Shown piece by piece: positions 10,696-21,806 of a stretch of 64,000 bases of DNA (position 1 is the stretch's first letter; every line of letters starts with the position of its first letter). A program made the translations under genes and the position numbers. The notes beneath the pieces are model-generated. The model was not told the DNA's origin. It did no database searches and saw only the letters and a list, made by a program, of their open reading frames with translations. Origin of the DNA: Sipunculus nudus (taxonomy: Eukaryota > Annelida > Sipuncula > Golfingiida > Sipunculidae); assembly GCA_026874595.1 (NCBI GenBank), contig CM049321.1, forward strand, positions 50,449,297 through 50,513,296, given 5' to 3'.

Positions 10696-13224
10696 AATAC
10701 CCATGTCTTTTAAACATGCTGACATTTCCTTTCGTCAGAATCAACACATCTGACGACCTGTAAAGTAAGTGAGAGTATTATCAAAGAGAATGGTCAGGGA
10801 CCTCGAGCCGTTGGGCCGTACCTGTAAGAACGAATTCTGTGATTCAAAGATTGTATGTTTCCTAGCACCGAGTCCTTTTTTTTATTGTTACTAATTGTAC
10901 TCTTTCTCGTATTTTTTTTTCATTAAATTATTATGTGATTTTTTTTATTCGTGAGATTTTCATTGAAAGAGGGTTACGCTTTTGTTGTTCATATGGGCCA
11001 TTTAAGGATTTTATGGCCAACTATAGCACAATTTTGTAGCCTTGCGAATTGGCGAATTAGCAAGCTATCTCATGGCCTATTAAGCACAATTCTCACCGTG
11101 AATTTTTCATCATGTTTATAAAATTTGTAGGGTTAAGCTGTCAATATTAATTGGACCTTTGTGTGTTGAAGTGTCAGAATTCATGAACACCTTAGATGAA
11201 TTGCCGGGCACTTACATTATTGTGATGGCTTAGCCTTGATTACATGGCAACTCTGCCCAGTTTAATTTCACTTTCAAGCACCTTCGTTAAACCTTCGTTC
11301 AATGTAGCTTTTGTTACCCTTTACGTAAAGCTATGTTTGGTTGAACCATTTCGTATGAATCTTAATGAGAGATAAACTTTGCATTGACAACCAGTAAAGA
11401 ACTGGGGCCAAGCCCTCAGCACTTGGCTCTTGTATTTCCAATTTTAAGTTCATTATACTGCAACCCTGAGTATTGCAAGTTTATCTCTCACGAAGCCCAA
11501 ATCTCTACAAAAAATCTTACCTCGACGTATAAATGGGGAAAAAAAGAAAAGTATATCCTCTTCGCTGCATAATTTGGTGACAGACTGAGCAGAACAATTC
11601 GTTTGTGTCATTATCTTAAATCACAGGCCTCGGAGAGTTTTTTCTCATATATTTGCCTATTTCTTGGCTGATAAGTCAATGCTTCAGCGACGTGACCTTC
11701 ATTTACTGGAGGAAATGGGTGTAGCAACTAATTATGATTTTCAAAGCGTCCCAAGTGGGTAATTACCTGTTGCACTTAAAGAAATATCTATCTCATTGAA
11801 ACACAGTTTGAAAGTCCATAGAATGAAATGCTGGCTTTTTTGGTCATAAGCCATGAATGAATGAGATTGAAAGCAATATATATACTGTCCTGGTAAATTC
11901 TATGTGACCGAATATTTATGTGAAGAGACCTGAAGCGGTTGGACGAGCTGTGAACAAGCTGACAACTTAACCGGGAAATATTCTGTATATAAGGCACGTG
12001 AAAGATTTAGACAATTGAAAAAAGAATCCAGTGGCTGTGATTTGACTATTCTGAGAAAGGATGCCTGTGTTTTGTTGACCTCACCGTGTTTTGCGCAAAA
12101 ACTAGTTTTAATGTACAAAATAACTCTCATAATTGTAAAGCTTCTGCATTTTTGTTCCATGTATTGTATTATCCGTATCATATGCAAAGTGGATACAAAA
12201 GAATGGTCCTTTACATGGTCTCATTCAAAAGAAGACTCCCATTTAGGTTGTTCTTTCTTTGCGTCAGTGTTAAGGAAAAATACCATCTGCAAAGCTATAT
12301 GTTACTTCCTGCCTACTGATGTGAAAAGGATTGATGTGGAAACAAATTTATTGTGAGGAGTCAATGATATTATAGAACTGTTGTCACATTACGTAAAACC
12401 ATAAACGTTGGCTTTATGTGTTTACATCTTAACTTCTGTTTATGTGTTATTTATTGCAGAAAAGAACGGATGAAAACGTCTTAACTTTGTCTGACAATAA
12501 TATAAAACGTCTGAGATTACACGAGATTAAGCCATATTTGATAAAGTTATTATCAAACCTAAGTGTTAACATGCTTTTTTGTAACATTTAACATTTTATA
12601 AAATTACAGAACTGTTCAGATATAGACAGCTGAGTAAATATTTGGCTTTATTTTGTCACCAACTCCAGATGCAATTATGGCAAACTATTATGATTGGTCA
12701 ATATTGAAGAAAATAACAAAATAAATAAATCGAGATTATCTGGGAAACTTTCTGGGTGTAAGGTTGTCAGCATAAAGGCTTATGTCAATCTTTGTCAAAT
12801 GGAAATGGGGGTCTCTCCTTTTGCAGCTCTAACTATAAATGTTTATTACTATTTCAAGGAGACTGGATGTAGCCAGACATTGGATGTAGATGTATGGGCG
12901 TTCACTTTACATACAATCTTCAATCAACAAACACGGGACTAAAAACATGGCAAGATAAAGTATATTAATCAGAAAATAAGGTAAAATTCACCTAGTCCTT
13001 GGGTATTTTACTTAGTACATTTTACGTCACGTATTCATTATATCAAAGAGAACCCAATAAAGAAAATATGTACAGTTGCAACTGTCGTTACTTTGTATCA
13101 CTGCGTCTTAATAATACTCCGTAAACATGTACCAGCGACCTCTTAAAACAACTTCGAAAGGGAGGACCTAATGCGTACCAGACGGTACACATCCGATAAT
13201 CACCTTTGCAGGAAGTCGTACATC
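10696..13224. other. No gene or repeat recognised
   Basis: Several short frames on both strands at 11.4-12.4 kb overlap each other and show no domain. The best, 12015-12356 (+), has no upstream or downstream splice context that I trust. Confidence 0.5.
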
Positions 13225-13559
13225 GTAGTCATCCTTTCACCAAGGAGTACCCCTATCACGTATCACTATACAGGTTAACCATCTAAATTTCTAGTTCATA
13301 CATGTTTTAGTCTACAGGACCACACCAGATATAGCTGTGAACTATACATTCTTCACAAAATGTACGAATATTCGATATAGCCGAAATCTAGATATTTACG
13401 CCGGGATACCCTGTTCGGCAACGCATGTGTCGTCACTAACAAGTATGAAAAAAAAACTCTTACTTCATTTACCCGACTGAATAAGGTTCACTGCTCATGT
13501 CCGTTAGTAGGAACTAGCCCAATAGTGACCACTGTGTCAATCGGTCCGTCCTTCCGTCC

Positions 13560-14140
13560 TTCAGTCGGCAACGCTTTCTATCGCACGCGATATCTCAACA
13601 AAAACATGCTTGATCATTTTCAAATTCACTGGGATCATGAGGGCTCGAAACCTTTTGAATTCCAGACCGGTCGGACTTCAAATATGTCCGCCAGAGCGCA
13701 ATCGATGATTTTATTTCGCAAGTGATATCTTAACAAGACCAGGTTTGATCTTCCTCAAATTCAAGGGGATTATTGGAAGATATAACGGCACCAGACCTAT
13801 CCAATCACACACTTTTCGGAATTTAATAATGGCCGCCATACCAAAAATGATTATTTCTTTTACTGTGACCACCTTGTCAATTGGTCCGTCCATCCGTCTC
13901 CCGCCCGTCAGTCAGCGACGCTTCCTATCGCACGCGATTTTTCAACAAGAACAGGCTTGATATTGCTCATATTACGAGAGATGATTGATGCATATGAGGG
14001 CTCCGGACCTATCGAAATCCAGACCTGACCGAATTCCAACATGACCACCTCAGAACAATCGGTTATAACTTCTTACGCACGCGATATCTCAACAAGATAC
14101 TTGATTTTCTTCAAACTCAAGGGGATGATTGGTGCCTAAA
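13560..14140 (+). repeat. Degenerate tandem repeat, about 140 bp monomer, 4 units
   Basis: 'CGCACGCGATATCTCAACAA' and variants recur at about 13581, 13718, 13926 and 14079. Each is followed by 'CATGCTTGAT'-like, 'TCAAATTCACAGGGAT'-like and 'CCAGACC' motifs and then 'ATGGCCGCC'-like text. The sister array is at 41820-42560. Confidence 0.8.
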
Positions 14141-15059
14141 TTTCATAAAAAAACGTTTTCCGTTATTTGTTAGTTGGCTATCTCATTAATCCTTTTAATG
14201 GTTCTATAAAGTGTGCAGGAAAGTTACAATAACCGGGCTGCTTTTCGCCGGTCATAATGTCGGGAATATAATTCTCCCGAAGGAATCAGAAAGTATATTT
14301 CTACTTTATGTTGATAAATTTCGTACTCGTAAATGCAAATATATCTTCCATACCATGAACCCTTATCACATACTGGAGGGTGCATACAACTATAGACAGA
14401 CATACAGATAACATGATCGTACTTAATATTACTACTACAAAAACAAATCTTGCTAGAAGGTAAGATTGAGGCTGGTTAGGCCAAGAGGGTACAGCCGCCG
14501 CAATAGAAAAACAGAAGAATAAACAGCATTAAATCCCAATTGAAAATGGAGTGTAATTGTGCACAGAAATGGTTACATAGTGCTTAATTCAAACATTAAA
14601 TGGAAAATTGATCACACTCTTAAAATCAAAAGGAACGACCATGATTCTGATTGTATATTTCTAAAAAAGATGAAACCTGTGTTTCCAAAAATACAAATCG
14701 ATTGATAAGAAACCTTATCTGATAGAACACACATTTCACCGTGTGTTCCATGCAAATCAAGCTCCCTTTGAACGGTTCAGCAGGAAAATGACTCAGATTT
14801 CTTCAAAATTCTACTATATTATACGTACAGAAGATTCGACTAATTCCAGTTCTATAATAGATTTCTTTTCGCGTCAGTATGCGAAAAGAAATTAAGATAA
14901 ATCATTATCAGAAACATACAATTCATCTTTTTTGTTTCAACAGCTGTTCTAAACAGCTATCTCTGGTGATCGGAACCAAGGTCTCCTGTCAAAAGCTGAT
15001 GCATTACATATTCAAAAGAATTTCTCAAAACTGTTAAGGATATCTTTTCAGGTCCGACA

Positions 15060-15372
15060 CGCATGATTCCCATCAGAACATGTCCAACAAAAACGAAAAA
15101 CAAATCGGAAACGTCTCACTGGAGATCAATGTTGTCTGAAGTTCAATGAACGATTGTCATTGGATGTGGCTCCCATCTGTCTCCTTAGGAAGTTAAACCG
15201 CGGTCAACACGTTTATCAAATCGAGAACGGAAAAAAGAGCCACCCTCTGGAAATCACCTTAGATAATGTGACAAGAAAGGGTTTGATCATTCCGTATGAA
15301 AGAACGAATGATGGAAAAGCATATTTTCCCATATTTTCTGTCGTCTTTCTGTCTGCCCCTGCTTCCTTCTAG
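15060..15372 (+). pseudogene. Conserved open-frame segment in repeat unit, copy 1
   Basis: Reads LSLDVAPICLLRKLNRG, then NGKKSHPLEIT and IIPYERTNDGKAYF before running into CT-rich DNA. The copy at 43573-43830 has the same text with a stop (TAG) after HVYLI and small indels. Upstream, the other copy has MSDKTKTNRKRPRGD, which copy 1 matches only out of frame because of a 2 bp indel. This suggests a decayed short ORF or exon carried by the repeat. No family recognised. Confidence 0.35.
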
Positions 15373-15397
15373 CTAATCTTTCCAACTCTCGTTTTAT

Positions 15398-15399
<2 letters not shown>

Positions 15400-15432
<33 letters not shown>

Positions 15433-15605
15433 CTTTTCATTTCTTCTTTTTTCTCTGTTTCTCTCCCTTTCTGTCTCTCTCCCTGAACCCCTCTTTAATT
15501 TTACTTCTGCCTCTGTTTCTCTCTGTTCTCTGTCTGTCTATCTGACTGTCTGTCTGTCTGCCTCTCTCTCTCTCTCTCTCTCTCTCTCATTCTTTCTCTC
15601 TCTGT
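15400..15605 (+). repeat. CT-rich microsatellite block
   Basis: (CT)n runs at about 15401-15430 and 15565-15603 with TCTG-type repeats between them. The equivalent block is at 43889-44085 in the sister unit. Confidence 0.95.
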
Positions 15606-16408
15606 GAATTTCCTGGAATATGAGCTCATAAATTAATCACTTATTCCTGCGTTTATTCAATTTCCCCAAAGGCTTTGACTTCGGGAGGGTTTGACTCAAG
15701 CGCTATACTAGGCACTAGGAGGTGACTGTACCAATTCAACTAGAAAGAAAGGACACGAATCGAAGCAAGGAACAAATGTAAATGCAGTTAAACATCCGTT
15801 TAACTGCTCACGTCATGCACATACGATAGGAGAGAGTGTATTTCCTTTGACATTGGTCCATCGGTCTAATAGATTGGATCAATATAATAACTACAATTCT
15901 CCTGTGTATTTGTGTATGTAATTTTGTGACAACTCGAATGTTAAGGTTGAATAAAGACGGAGAGGATAACGTTGGTCATAATTATTAATTATTTCTGGTA
16001 TTTAATTTAGCAACATCTCGTTTATAATATTTATCTGCAAACAAAAGGCGGTTGACGTTCTACTGTAAAGAAGATAACATTATAGTGTAATCAACTTTAT
16101 ATTGTATTTATCTTAATAAGCATTTCAGCCACGAAATCCATCATCAAAGTGCCATTAAACTAATGAATTCTCTCAAATAATGAAGTAATGAAATGTGTCT
16201 AACGTGGAGCTATTAACCATGTATTCAGTTAAATGATCGGTCAATTTAATTTGTAATATCCGTGAACTTTTACCCCGTTACGACGCTTTTTCCGTCCTCT
16301 GGCATCACATGTCAAGCAAATTCTAAATTATAATATAACATTATCAATATCTTTTAATCCCCGAAAGTGAATTTATTCCCTGAAATTGATTATTTTGCCA
16401 CAATTTCA

Positions 16409-16425
16409 CTTGTATGTAAAACTTT
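16409..16425 (+). other. Target-site duplication, left
   Basis: 'CTTGTATGTAAAACTTT' is identical to 22142-22158. The empty site at 44846-44862 has the same 17 bp with two differences. The last three T are ambiguous with the adjoining poly-T. Confidence 0.95.
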
Positions 16426-16446
16426 TTTTTTTTTTGTTTTTGTTTT
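16423..16446 (-). other. LINE poly-A tail (poly-T on plus strand)
   Basis: T-runs of 13, 5 and 4, each separated by one G, lie next to the left target-site duplication. On the element's sense strand this is an A-rich 3' tail. Confidence 0.9.
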
Positions 16447-16703
16447 AATCACCCTTATTGCAATATACTCTGCCTTTGACAAAACCATATCCACTCCGAC
16501 AGATAGAGGGGATGGAATGAATACTTCAAAATACTTATTACTTTTTATCTGTCAGCACAATAACAATTAAGAATATAATGAAAAATAAATAAACATACAA
16601 CATTAACATACAGATGAAATACTTTCTTTAATTTTTATAAATCTATCAAAGAAAATTTGATTCAAGTTAGGATATTTTAAATATTTCTGCATATATACAT
16701 GTT

Positions 16704-18103
16704 TCATAATATCTTGTGATACATATTGTCGTATTTTTTACTCTCTGATAGGCTAATTTCATTATATTTACAATGCATATTGTACTTAAAAATGGCATAC
16801 GTAGTTACTGATATTATGAAATTGTTCATTTTTACAAAATTACCATCCAGTGCGTATTTATGACCAATTACGAGCGTTTCCCAGTTTATCTGGATATGAA
16901 GTATTTTCATAATATTTTCCCATATCCCCCTCAATAATTTACATTCATACAGCATATGTTCAGCATTTTCATTTACATTACAAAATTTACAAAGATGGGA
17001 AATACTCGAGTTCCATTTGGACACGTTGGTACCTGTTGGAATAATGCCATGTAATAATTTGAAATTAAATTATGATAGTTTTTTCGTTTGCATGTTTTTA
17101 ATTTTACACTGATAGACTTTTGTCCAACTTATTATTTTTTTTTTATTTTTCCTGCAAAATAATTTGATGTTTGGGAGAAGACATATTTCTTCTTACTAAT
17201 TCACTGTAAAAGAATTTTGATTTTTTCTTATATATATAAATATTATGTTTACCAAGCGTGTATGTGTGTTCTAGATAAACCGATTTCTTTATAAACTGTT
17301 CTTTTGGAAATAGAGAAAGAGTCTTTTTAACGGCATTTTTAACCTTTATATATTCCGATATCCAATTGTGTTTTATTTTTAATTTCTTTAAAAGGTTGCT
17401 GACTGATATAAAAGTGCCATCATTGTTCAGAACATCTCGAATATAAATTATATTTTCTTCAACCCAAGCTTTAAAATATAAGCATTTATTATTGATCATA
17501 AATTCAGTGTTACCCCATAATGGTTGTTTTAAAATATCTTCTCGTGAAGTAATCTCTCTTTTAACCTTACATTTATTAAAAGCTAATATCACTTCTTTAT
17601 CAAACTGGGGTATATGTTTCAATATGCAAAACTGCTTTATTGATACACAGTTTGTGTTAAATACCCAGTCTGTATGGAGCCCACAGTTGTGTAAATAATA
17701 TTTAAAGATATGTTTCCATTTATTTTCTTCATAAAGTATTCTTGGTACCCATGCAGCTTTAAATGAAAGTAACCAACTATTGATATCGATCATTTTAAGA
17801 CCGCCTTCCTCTATATCTCTTATTAAAACTGACCTTTTAATTTTTTTCTGTTTTATTCCAAATATAGTCATAAATAACTTTGTTTATTCTTTTTTCGAAT
17901 CCGTCCGGAATTGGTAGTACCGAAGCTTGAAATGCTATTTTGGATAAAAGTATTGTCTTAACAATTAATATTTTTCCAATTAAACTTAGATTCCTCAACT
18001 TCCAAATTTTTATGTTATTCTCTATTTTATTTATTTTATCTTCCCAGTTTAGTTTTTCTATACATTTCTCATCATATTCAAACCAAATTCCTAAGCATTT
18101 CAC
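16704..18103 (-). pseudogene. LINE ORF2, thumb/connection and C-terminal zinc-binding region
   Basis: Three frames together make the C-terminal third of ORF2. The first (18103-17837) has KCLGIWFEYDEK, typical of the region after the reverse transcriptase palm, and WKLRNLSLIGKILIVKT. The second (17871-17143) has IRDIEEGGLKMIDINSWLLS, a hallmark of L1-type ORF2. The third (17024-16704) has CKFCNVNENAEHMLYEC (C-x2-C-x8-H-x4-C) followed by RGIWENIMKIL. Frame changes lie at about 17840-17870 and in the AT-rich gap 17143-17024. The stop at 16704 leaves a 3' UTR of about 260 bp before the poly-A tail. Confidence 0.88.
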
Positions 18104-18149
18104 TGGCCGTTTTGTCCATTTTACTCCTATTGGATCTTTATGCCTCTTA

Positions 18150-19450
18150 TTATTTCCCAGATCTAAAGCGGTAGTTTTTTTCCATATTTAGTTTTAAACC
18201 AGCTAGGTTTCCAAATTCATAAATTTCCTTAAAGGCAGTTGAAACTGAGTTATCATTTCTCAGAGTCAAAGTAGTATCATCTGCATATTGGCTAAGTTTT
18301 ATTTCTTTACTGCCAAAAATAAAGCCGTTAATATTATCATTTGTTCGTATTTTTTGTGCCAATATTTCAACTGAAATAATTAAAAGTAATGCAGATACTG
18401 GACAGCCCTGTCGTATACCTCTTTTCATTACATTTTTTTGAAGATAACCATCCGTTATTTTTGGTAGTGAAAAGTGGGTTATTGTAAATAGTTTTAATCC
18501 AGTTGATAAAGTTCTGACCAAAAATAAATTTTTTTAAAAGTTTCAAACATAAAATTCCATTCTAAGCTATCAAAAGCCTTTGTAAAATCGAGAAAAATTA
18601 ACCCCCTTCTTTATTATATTTCTTAGCAAATTCAAATATGTCCGTGATTAGGCGTAAATTATTTCCGATGTATTTACCTTTAATATATCCGGTCTGATCT
18701 GTGTCAATTATTTTTGGTAAAATATTTTGCAACCTATTTGTTAATACTTGTGCTAATATTTTATAATCAGTGTTACAGAGGCTTATAGGTCTATAATTAT
18801 TTAAATTATATTTGTCTCCTTTCTTAAATAATATTGCTATTACAGCTGTACGCATTGTAGTACATAATTTATTGTGACGATACGATTCTATAAAAGCATT
18901 ATATAAAAACTCTTTTAGGTCATCCGAAAAAGTTACGTAGAATTCAATAGGGATGCCATCTAATCCTGGGGACTTGTTTTTCTTCATTTGAGTAAGAGCA
19001 ATTTTAATTTCATCCATTGCATTTCTTCATCACATATATCTTTATCTTCATCACTTATAACATTTAAAGATTTTATATTATTTTAGTATTTCTGTATCTC
19101 TTTCACACATGGATCGTGTGATGTATATAAGTTTTTGTAATAATTATTTATATGATTTAGTATTCCTTCATCATCTTCTATTACATTATTGTTTTCTCTG
19201 ATTTTATAAATAGTGTTATCTGACAGGTTTTTATTTTCCAGCTTGAAAAAGTATTTCGTACTCTTTTCCCCTTGGTCAATCCAATTAGCTCTACTACGTA
19301 TTTGAGCACATTTTGTTATATTATCAAATATTTCATTTTTTTTCTAATTCAAGTAAATGCTTTTCTTCTTTTAATCTTTCTATATCCTTAGCTATTGAAT
19401 TTAAACTAATAAGCTGTGAAATTTGTTTAATCCTTTTGTCTATCATAGCT
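18150..19450 (-). pseudogene. LINE ORF2, reverse transcriptase domain
   Basis: The polymerase that copies the element RNA at the nicked target. Reading down the minus strand: a linker (about 19450-19080) with ANWIDQGEKSTKYFFKLEN, typical of L1-like elements just before RT; NKSPGLDGIPIEFY; NNYRPISLCNTDYKILAQVL; DQTGYIKGKYIGNN; motif A FLDFTKAFDS (about 18600-18560, between two open frames); motif B RGIRQGCPVSALL; and catalytic YADD (18270-18300 region). The catalytic aspartates are retained. At least three frame changes break it: in an A-run near 19345, near 18600 (G-run), and near 18525. Confidence 0.92.
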
Positions 19451-19456
19451 TATCTA

Positions 19457-20428
19457 CTATTTTTTTTCTTTTCTTTTCGATTTAGAGTAGTTAATACTTG
19501 CTTCTTTTATGTTAATTTTTATCATTTCCCAAGCTAGCCTCGCAGAATTGTGTTTATAACGGGTGTAACTAGAGGCAATGCAGTCTTTCATCAGCCCAAT
19601 ATAAATTGGATCATTTAATAGGCTGACGTTTAGTTTCCAATATCCCGGCCCTCTAATGCTTACTTTAAAATCCAGACATAACTTTATAGCTTTGTGATCT
19701 GACAGCCGATGTTCTTTTTGCTCTGACAGTACGTATTCACAGTCATAATTTAAGCAGTTCCAGAGTTCCGATTTAGAGATAAAGAAATAGTCAAGTCTAC
19801 TGCTTACATTCCTTTCTGACCATGTAAATCGGTTATTTAACCTGCCATAACAACTCCATATATCAGTTAGCTTTAAAGTATTTAACATATTTTCAATAGT
19901 ATTCTACTTTGGTCTGCCATATGTGACATCGTGCTCCTGTCATCATCTTGCAGACGACAATTAAAATCACCTCCCATAATGATACACCTTAAAGAATCAC
20001 TTTTTTGCCATTAACCATTTCTCTAAGTCCTCAAAGAAAAGTTTCCGTTCCCTTTCTTTGTTCGGTGCATAAACACATACTAAGCATAATTTTTTACCTT
20101 TGTATTCCGTATTCAACAGTATTTTTCTACCATTTTTACATCAATGAATATTTAAAATTTTTATATTTATTTTATTTGATAATAGTATTGCAACACTTCT
20201 GCTATGTGGTGACGATGCATGACTATGATATATTTGACCTTTCCATGAACTATTAATTATATTCGATGATATTTTAGTGCAATAGGTTTCTTGTAAAAAA
20301 GTAATATGAACATTTCTATATGTTAACCATGTATATAATTTCTTCCTTTTATCATAATTATTAAGACCTCTTATATTTAATGAACATATATTTAATTGTC
20401 TATTCAAATCTGTCATGTGGTTTTCCAT
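19457..20428 (-). pseudogene. LINE ORF2, APE-type endonuclease domain
   Basis: The N-terminal endonuclease of ORF2, which nicks the target. The start at 20428 gives MENHMTDLNRQLNICSLNIR, 48 bp after the ORF1 tail stop. Family residues seen in order are the Asn of SLNIRGLNN, Glu of FLQET, VYAPN, the Asp/Asn of GGDFNC, SRLDYFFIS and the terminal LSDHKAIKL. A TGA follows LNIH (about 20141). One frame change follows an A6 run near 20005 and another lies near 19885. All catalytic positions survive as codons, so the domain decayed recently or the sequence has indel errors. Confidence 0.9.
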
Positions 20429-20475
20429 TGTCTTTCGTTTTTATATCCTTTATTTATTTTTTTTTTTGTACTTTG

Positions 20476-20727
20476 TTAATAATATTCTCCATCAATTTCT
20501 TCAAAAACACGATCTTCGACGACACCTCTTTGTTCAGATTGTGGGCTAAAGTCATATCTGCGAGATTTCATTGAAACTCTTAAGCTTGTATGTTTTTGCT
20601 GATTTGTTGACTGTTCGGATAGTTTTCGTTTCGGTGTTCCCATGCCTTGAAAAAACTGGTTGGACTCTTGGTCTTGTGCTGAGGCTATATTGCTAGTTGC
20701 TTTTATCTCTGTCATGATTTTCCGCAC
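20476..20727 (-). pseudogene. LINE ORF1, C-terminal tail
   Basis: This frame overlaps the end of the NADAR frame by 35 bp and reads a low-complexity, Gln/Ser/Arg-rich tail (KRKLSEQSTNQQKHTSLRVS) ending EEIDGEYY. It may be the true C-terminus of ORF1, cut off by one frame change near 20700, or the NADAR frame may end naturally at its own TAG. The 48 bp gap to the ORF2 start favours this tail being part of ORF1. Confidence 0.6.
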
Positions 20728-21310
20728 TATAAAAGGATCTTATTTTCTCAAGTGTGGCACCATATAAGTTCCTACCAGGCCATGCATCCACCTTGGTGAC
20801 TCTGGAGAGAAATTTGGACAGCCCTGTTCCCCACTGTTTATCTTGAACTGTGTGGGCGATCGGTGCTGTACCTGATTTCATGAGAGCTTCTTTGAATTCA
20901 GGGATCTGTTCTGCTTTCTCTAACAGGATATTTTCCAAAATTTCAATTTCATGTCTGTCCACAGATTCATCAGAGTGCAAGATCTGGCAAATTCTCTTGG
21001 CAACTCCTGCATGTTTAGCGTTTTCAATTTCATTGGCCAACGCATCTTGGTCCAATTCATATGCGCATCTATAATGAAACGCATGTTCAGCGCTTTTAAA
21101 AGTTTTCCCGTACATTTCCAAAGAACAAGGGAAGGAGTTGGAGAGAATATCATCATGGCCAGACACAATTTCCATTGATTGATCAGGTATGTAATGCTCA
21201 CAGTATTTGCTACCTGGTTTGTGACCTTTCTTGTGACATACTATACAGGTCAGGTCCTTGAACTGATCATTATGAAAAAAATCTGCACTGAAATGGTCCA
21301 ATTTGTCCAT
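20693..21310 (-). pseudogene. LINE ORF1, zinc knuckle and NADAR (YbiA-like N-glycosidase) domain
   Basis: An open frame of 205 codons. Residues 22-37 form C-x2-C-x4-H-x6-C, a loosely spaced zinc knuckle as in LINE ORF1 proteins. Residues of about 50-192 match the NADAR/DUF1768 family: LSNSFPCSLEMYGKTFKSAE with EH at 75-76, then NAKHAGVAKRICQIL, FKEALMKSGTAPIAHTV, DKQWGTGL (157-164) and GRNLYGATLEKIR (179-191). The family includes bacterial YbiA (riboflavin-pathway N-glycosidase) and enzymes that remove ADP-ribose from guanine. The usual Gln after the EH pair is replaced (EHAFHY). The first codons overlap the RRM frame. The continuous ancestral ORF1 was probably broken by one extra base in the A7 run at 21275-21281 (T7 in sense). 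An unrelated host NADAR gene is unlikely given its position between a LINE ORF1 N-terminus and ORF2. Confidence 0.88.
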
Positions 21311-21806
21311 TTCGTGGTAGTGGGTTTGCCAAAGGCGATTTCACAAAAACAAATCTGTTTCCATTTTTGTAATGTGTCAGGAGTCCTTCTTTTGTCCCTT
21401 CATATTGATATTTTATTTCAGAAAGTAACTCAAGCTTATATTCTGACTGTAAGTGTTCAACAATAGATTGATTGTCAAATGAGAGGGGGACATCTGCAAT
21501 TGTGACTTTGATGGGTGCTGGGAAATTGTCTGAATTTCTTGCACTATAAGGGTTTGTGTCGGAAAGTTGTACAAACTTATTCCGTAGAGACAGTCCCTCT
21601 GTCAAAAGTTTTATTCTTGCATCAATTGATTTCACATATATTCTCCACAGATTTCTTATTTTTTGTGCACCATCAATATTGTCCGAGCCAACAACCTGAG
21701 CTGCAGCAGAACAAACTTCATAAGGTCTCATAGAGTTTTTAATGTTTGTATCGGAAAGCACAGTGTCATTTTTAAAGAACACGGGCAAAGCAGAGTCGTG
21801 TTCCAT
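21270..21806 (-). pseudogene. LINE ORF1, N-terminal and RRM-like part
   Basis: 178 codons. The ATG at 21806 is preceded in frame by a TGA eight codons upstream, so the start is well supported. Residues 48-80 (KIRNLWRIYVKS ... LLTEGLSLRNKFVQL) form the charged segment usual before the RRM in animal L1-like ORF1 proteins. Residues 99-157 (IKVTIADVPLSF ... NRFVFVKSP) look like an RRM fold with its RNP-type strand at the end. The frame then runs into the T7 tract and stops after CRFFS. The expected role is binding the element RNA. Confidence 0.85.

Larger units (their letters stand above)
13225..16425. repeat. About 4 kb repeat unit, copy 1, left part (interrupted by LINE)
   Basis: Aligns with 41448-44862 at roughly 80-88% identity from 'TTCACCAAGGAGTAC' onward. 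In order it contains a degenerate tandem array, a conserved open-frame segment, a CT-rich block and an AT-rich right part. The alignment breaks exactly where the LINE starts and resumes at 22142. Confidence 0.9.

Noticed and set aside
18150..19450. Host telomerase or group II intron reverse transcriptase
   Set aside because: Linker, APE-type endonuclease upstream and C-x2-C-x8-H-x4-C C-terminus are those of a LINE.
20693..21310. Independent host NADAR gene
   Set aside because: No introns or own promoter context; it sits inside a TSD-bounded LINE between ORF1 N-terminal and ORF2 sequences, joined to a zinc-knuckle-like motif in the same frame.
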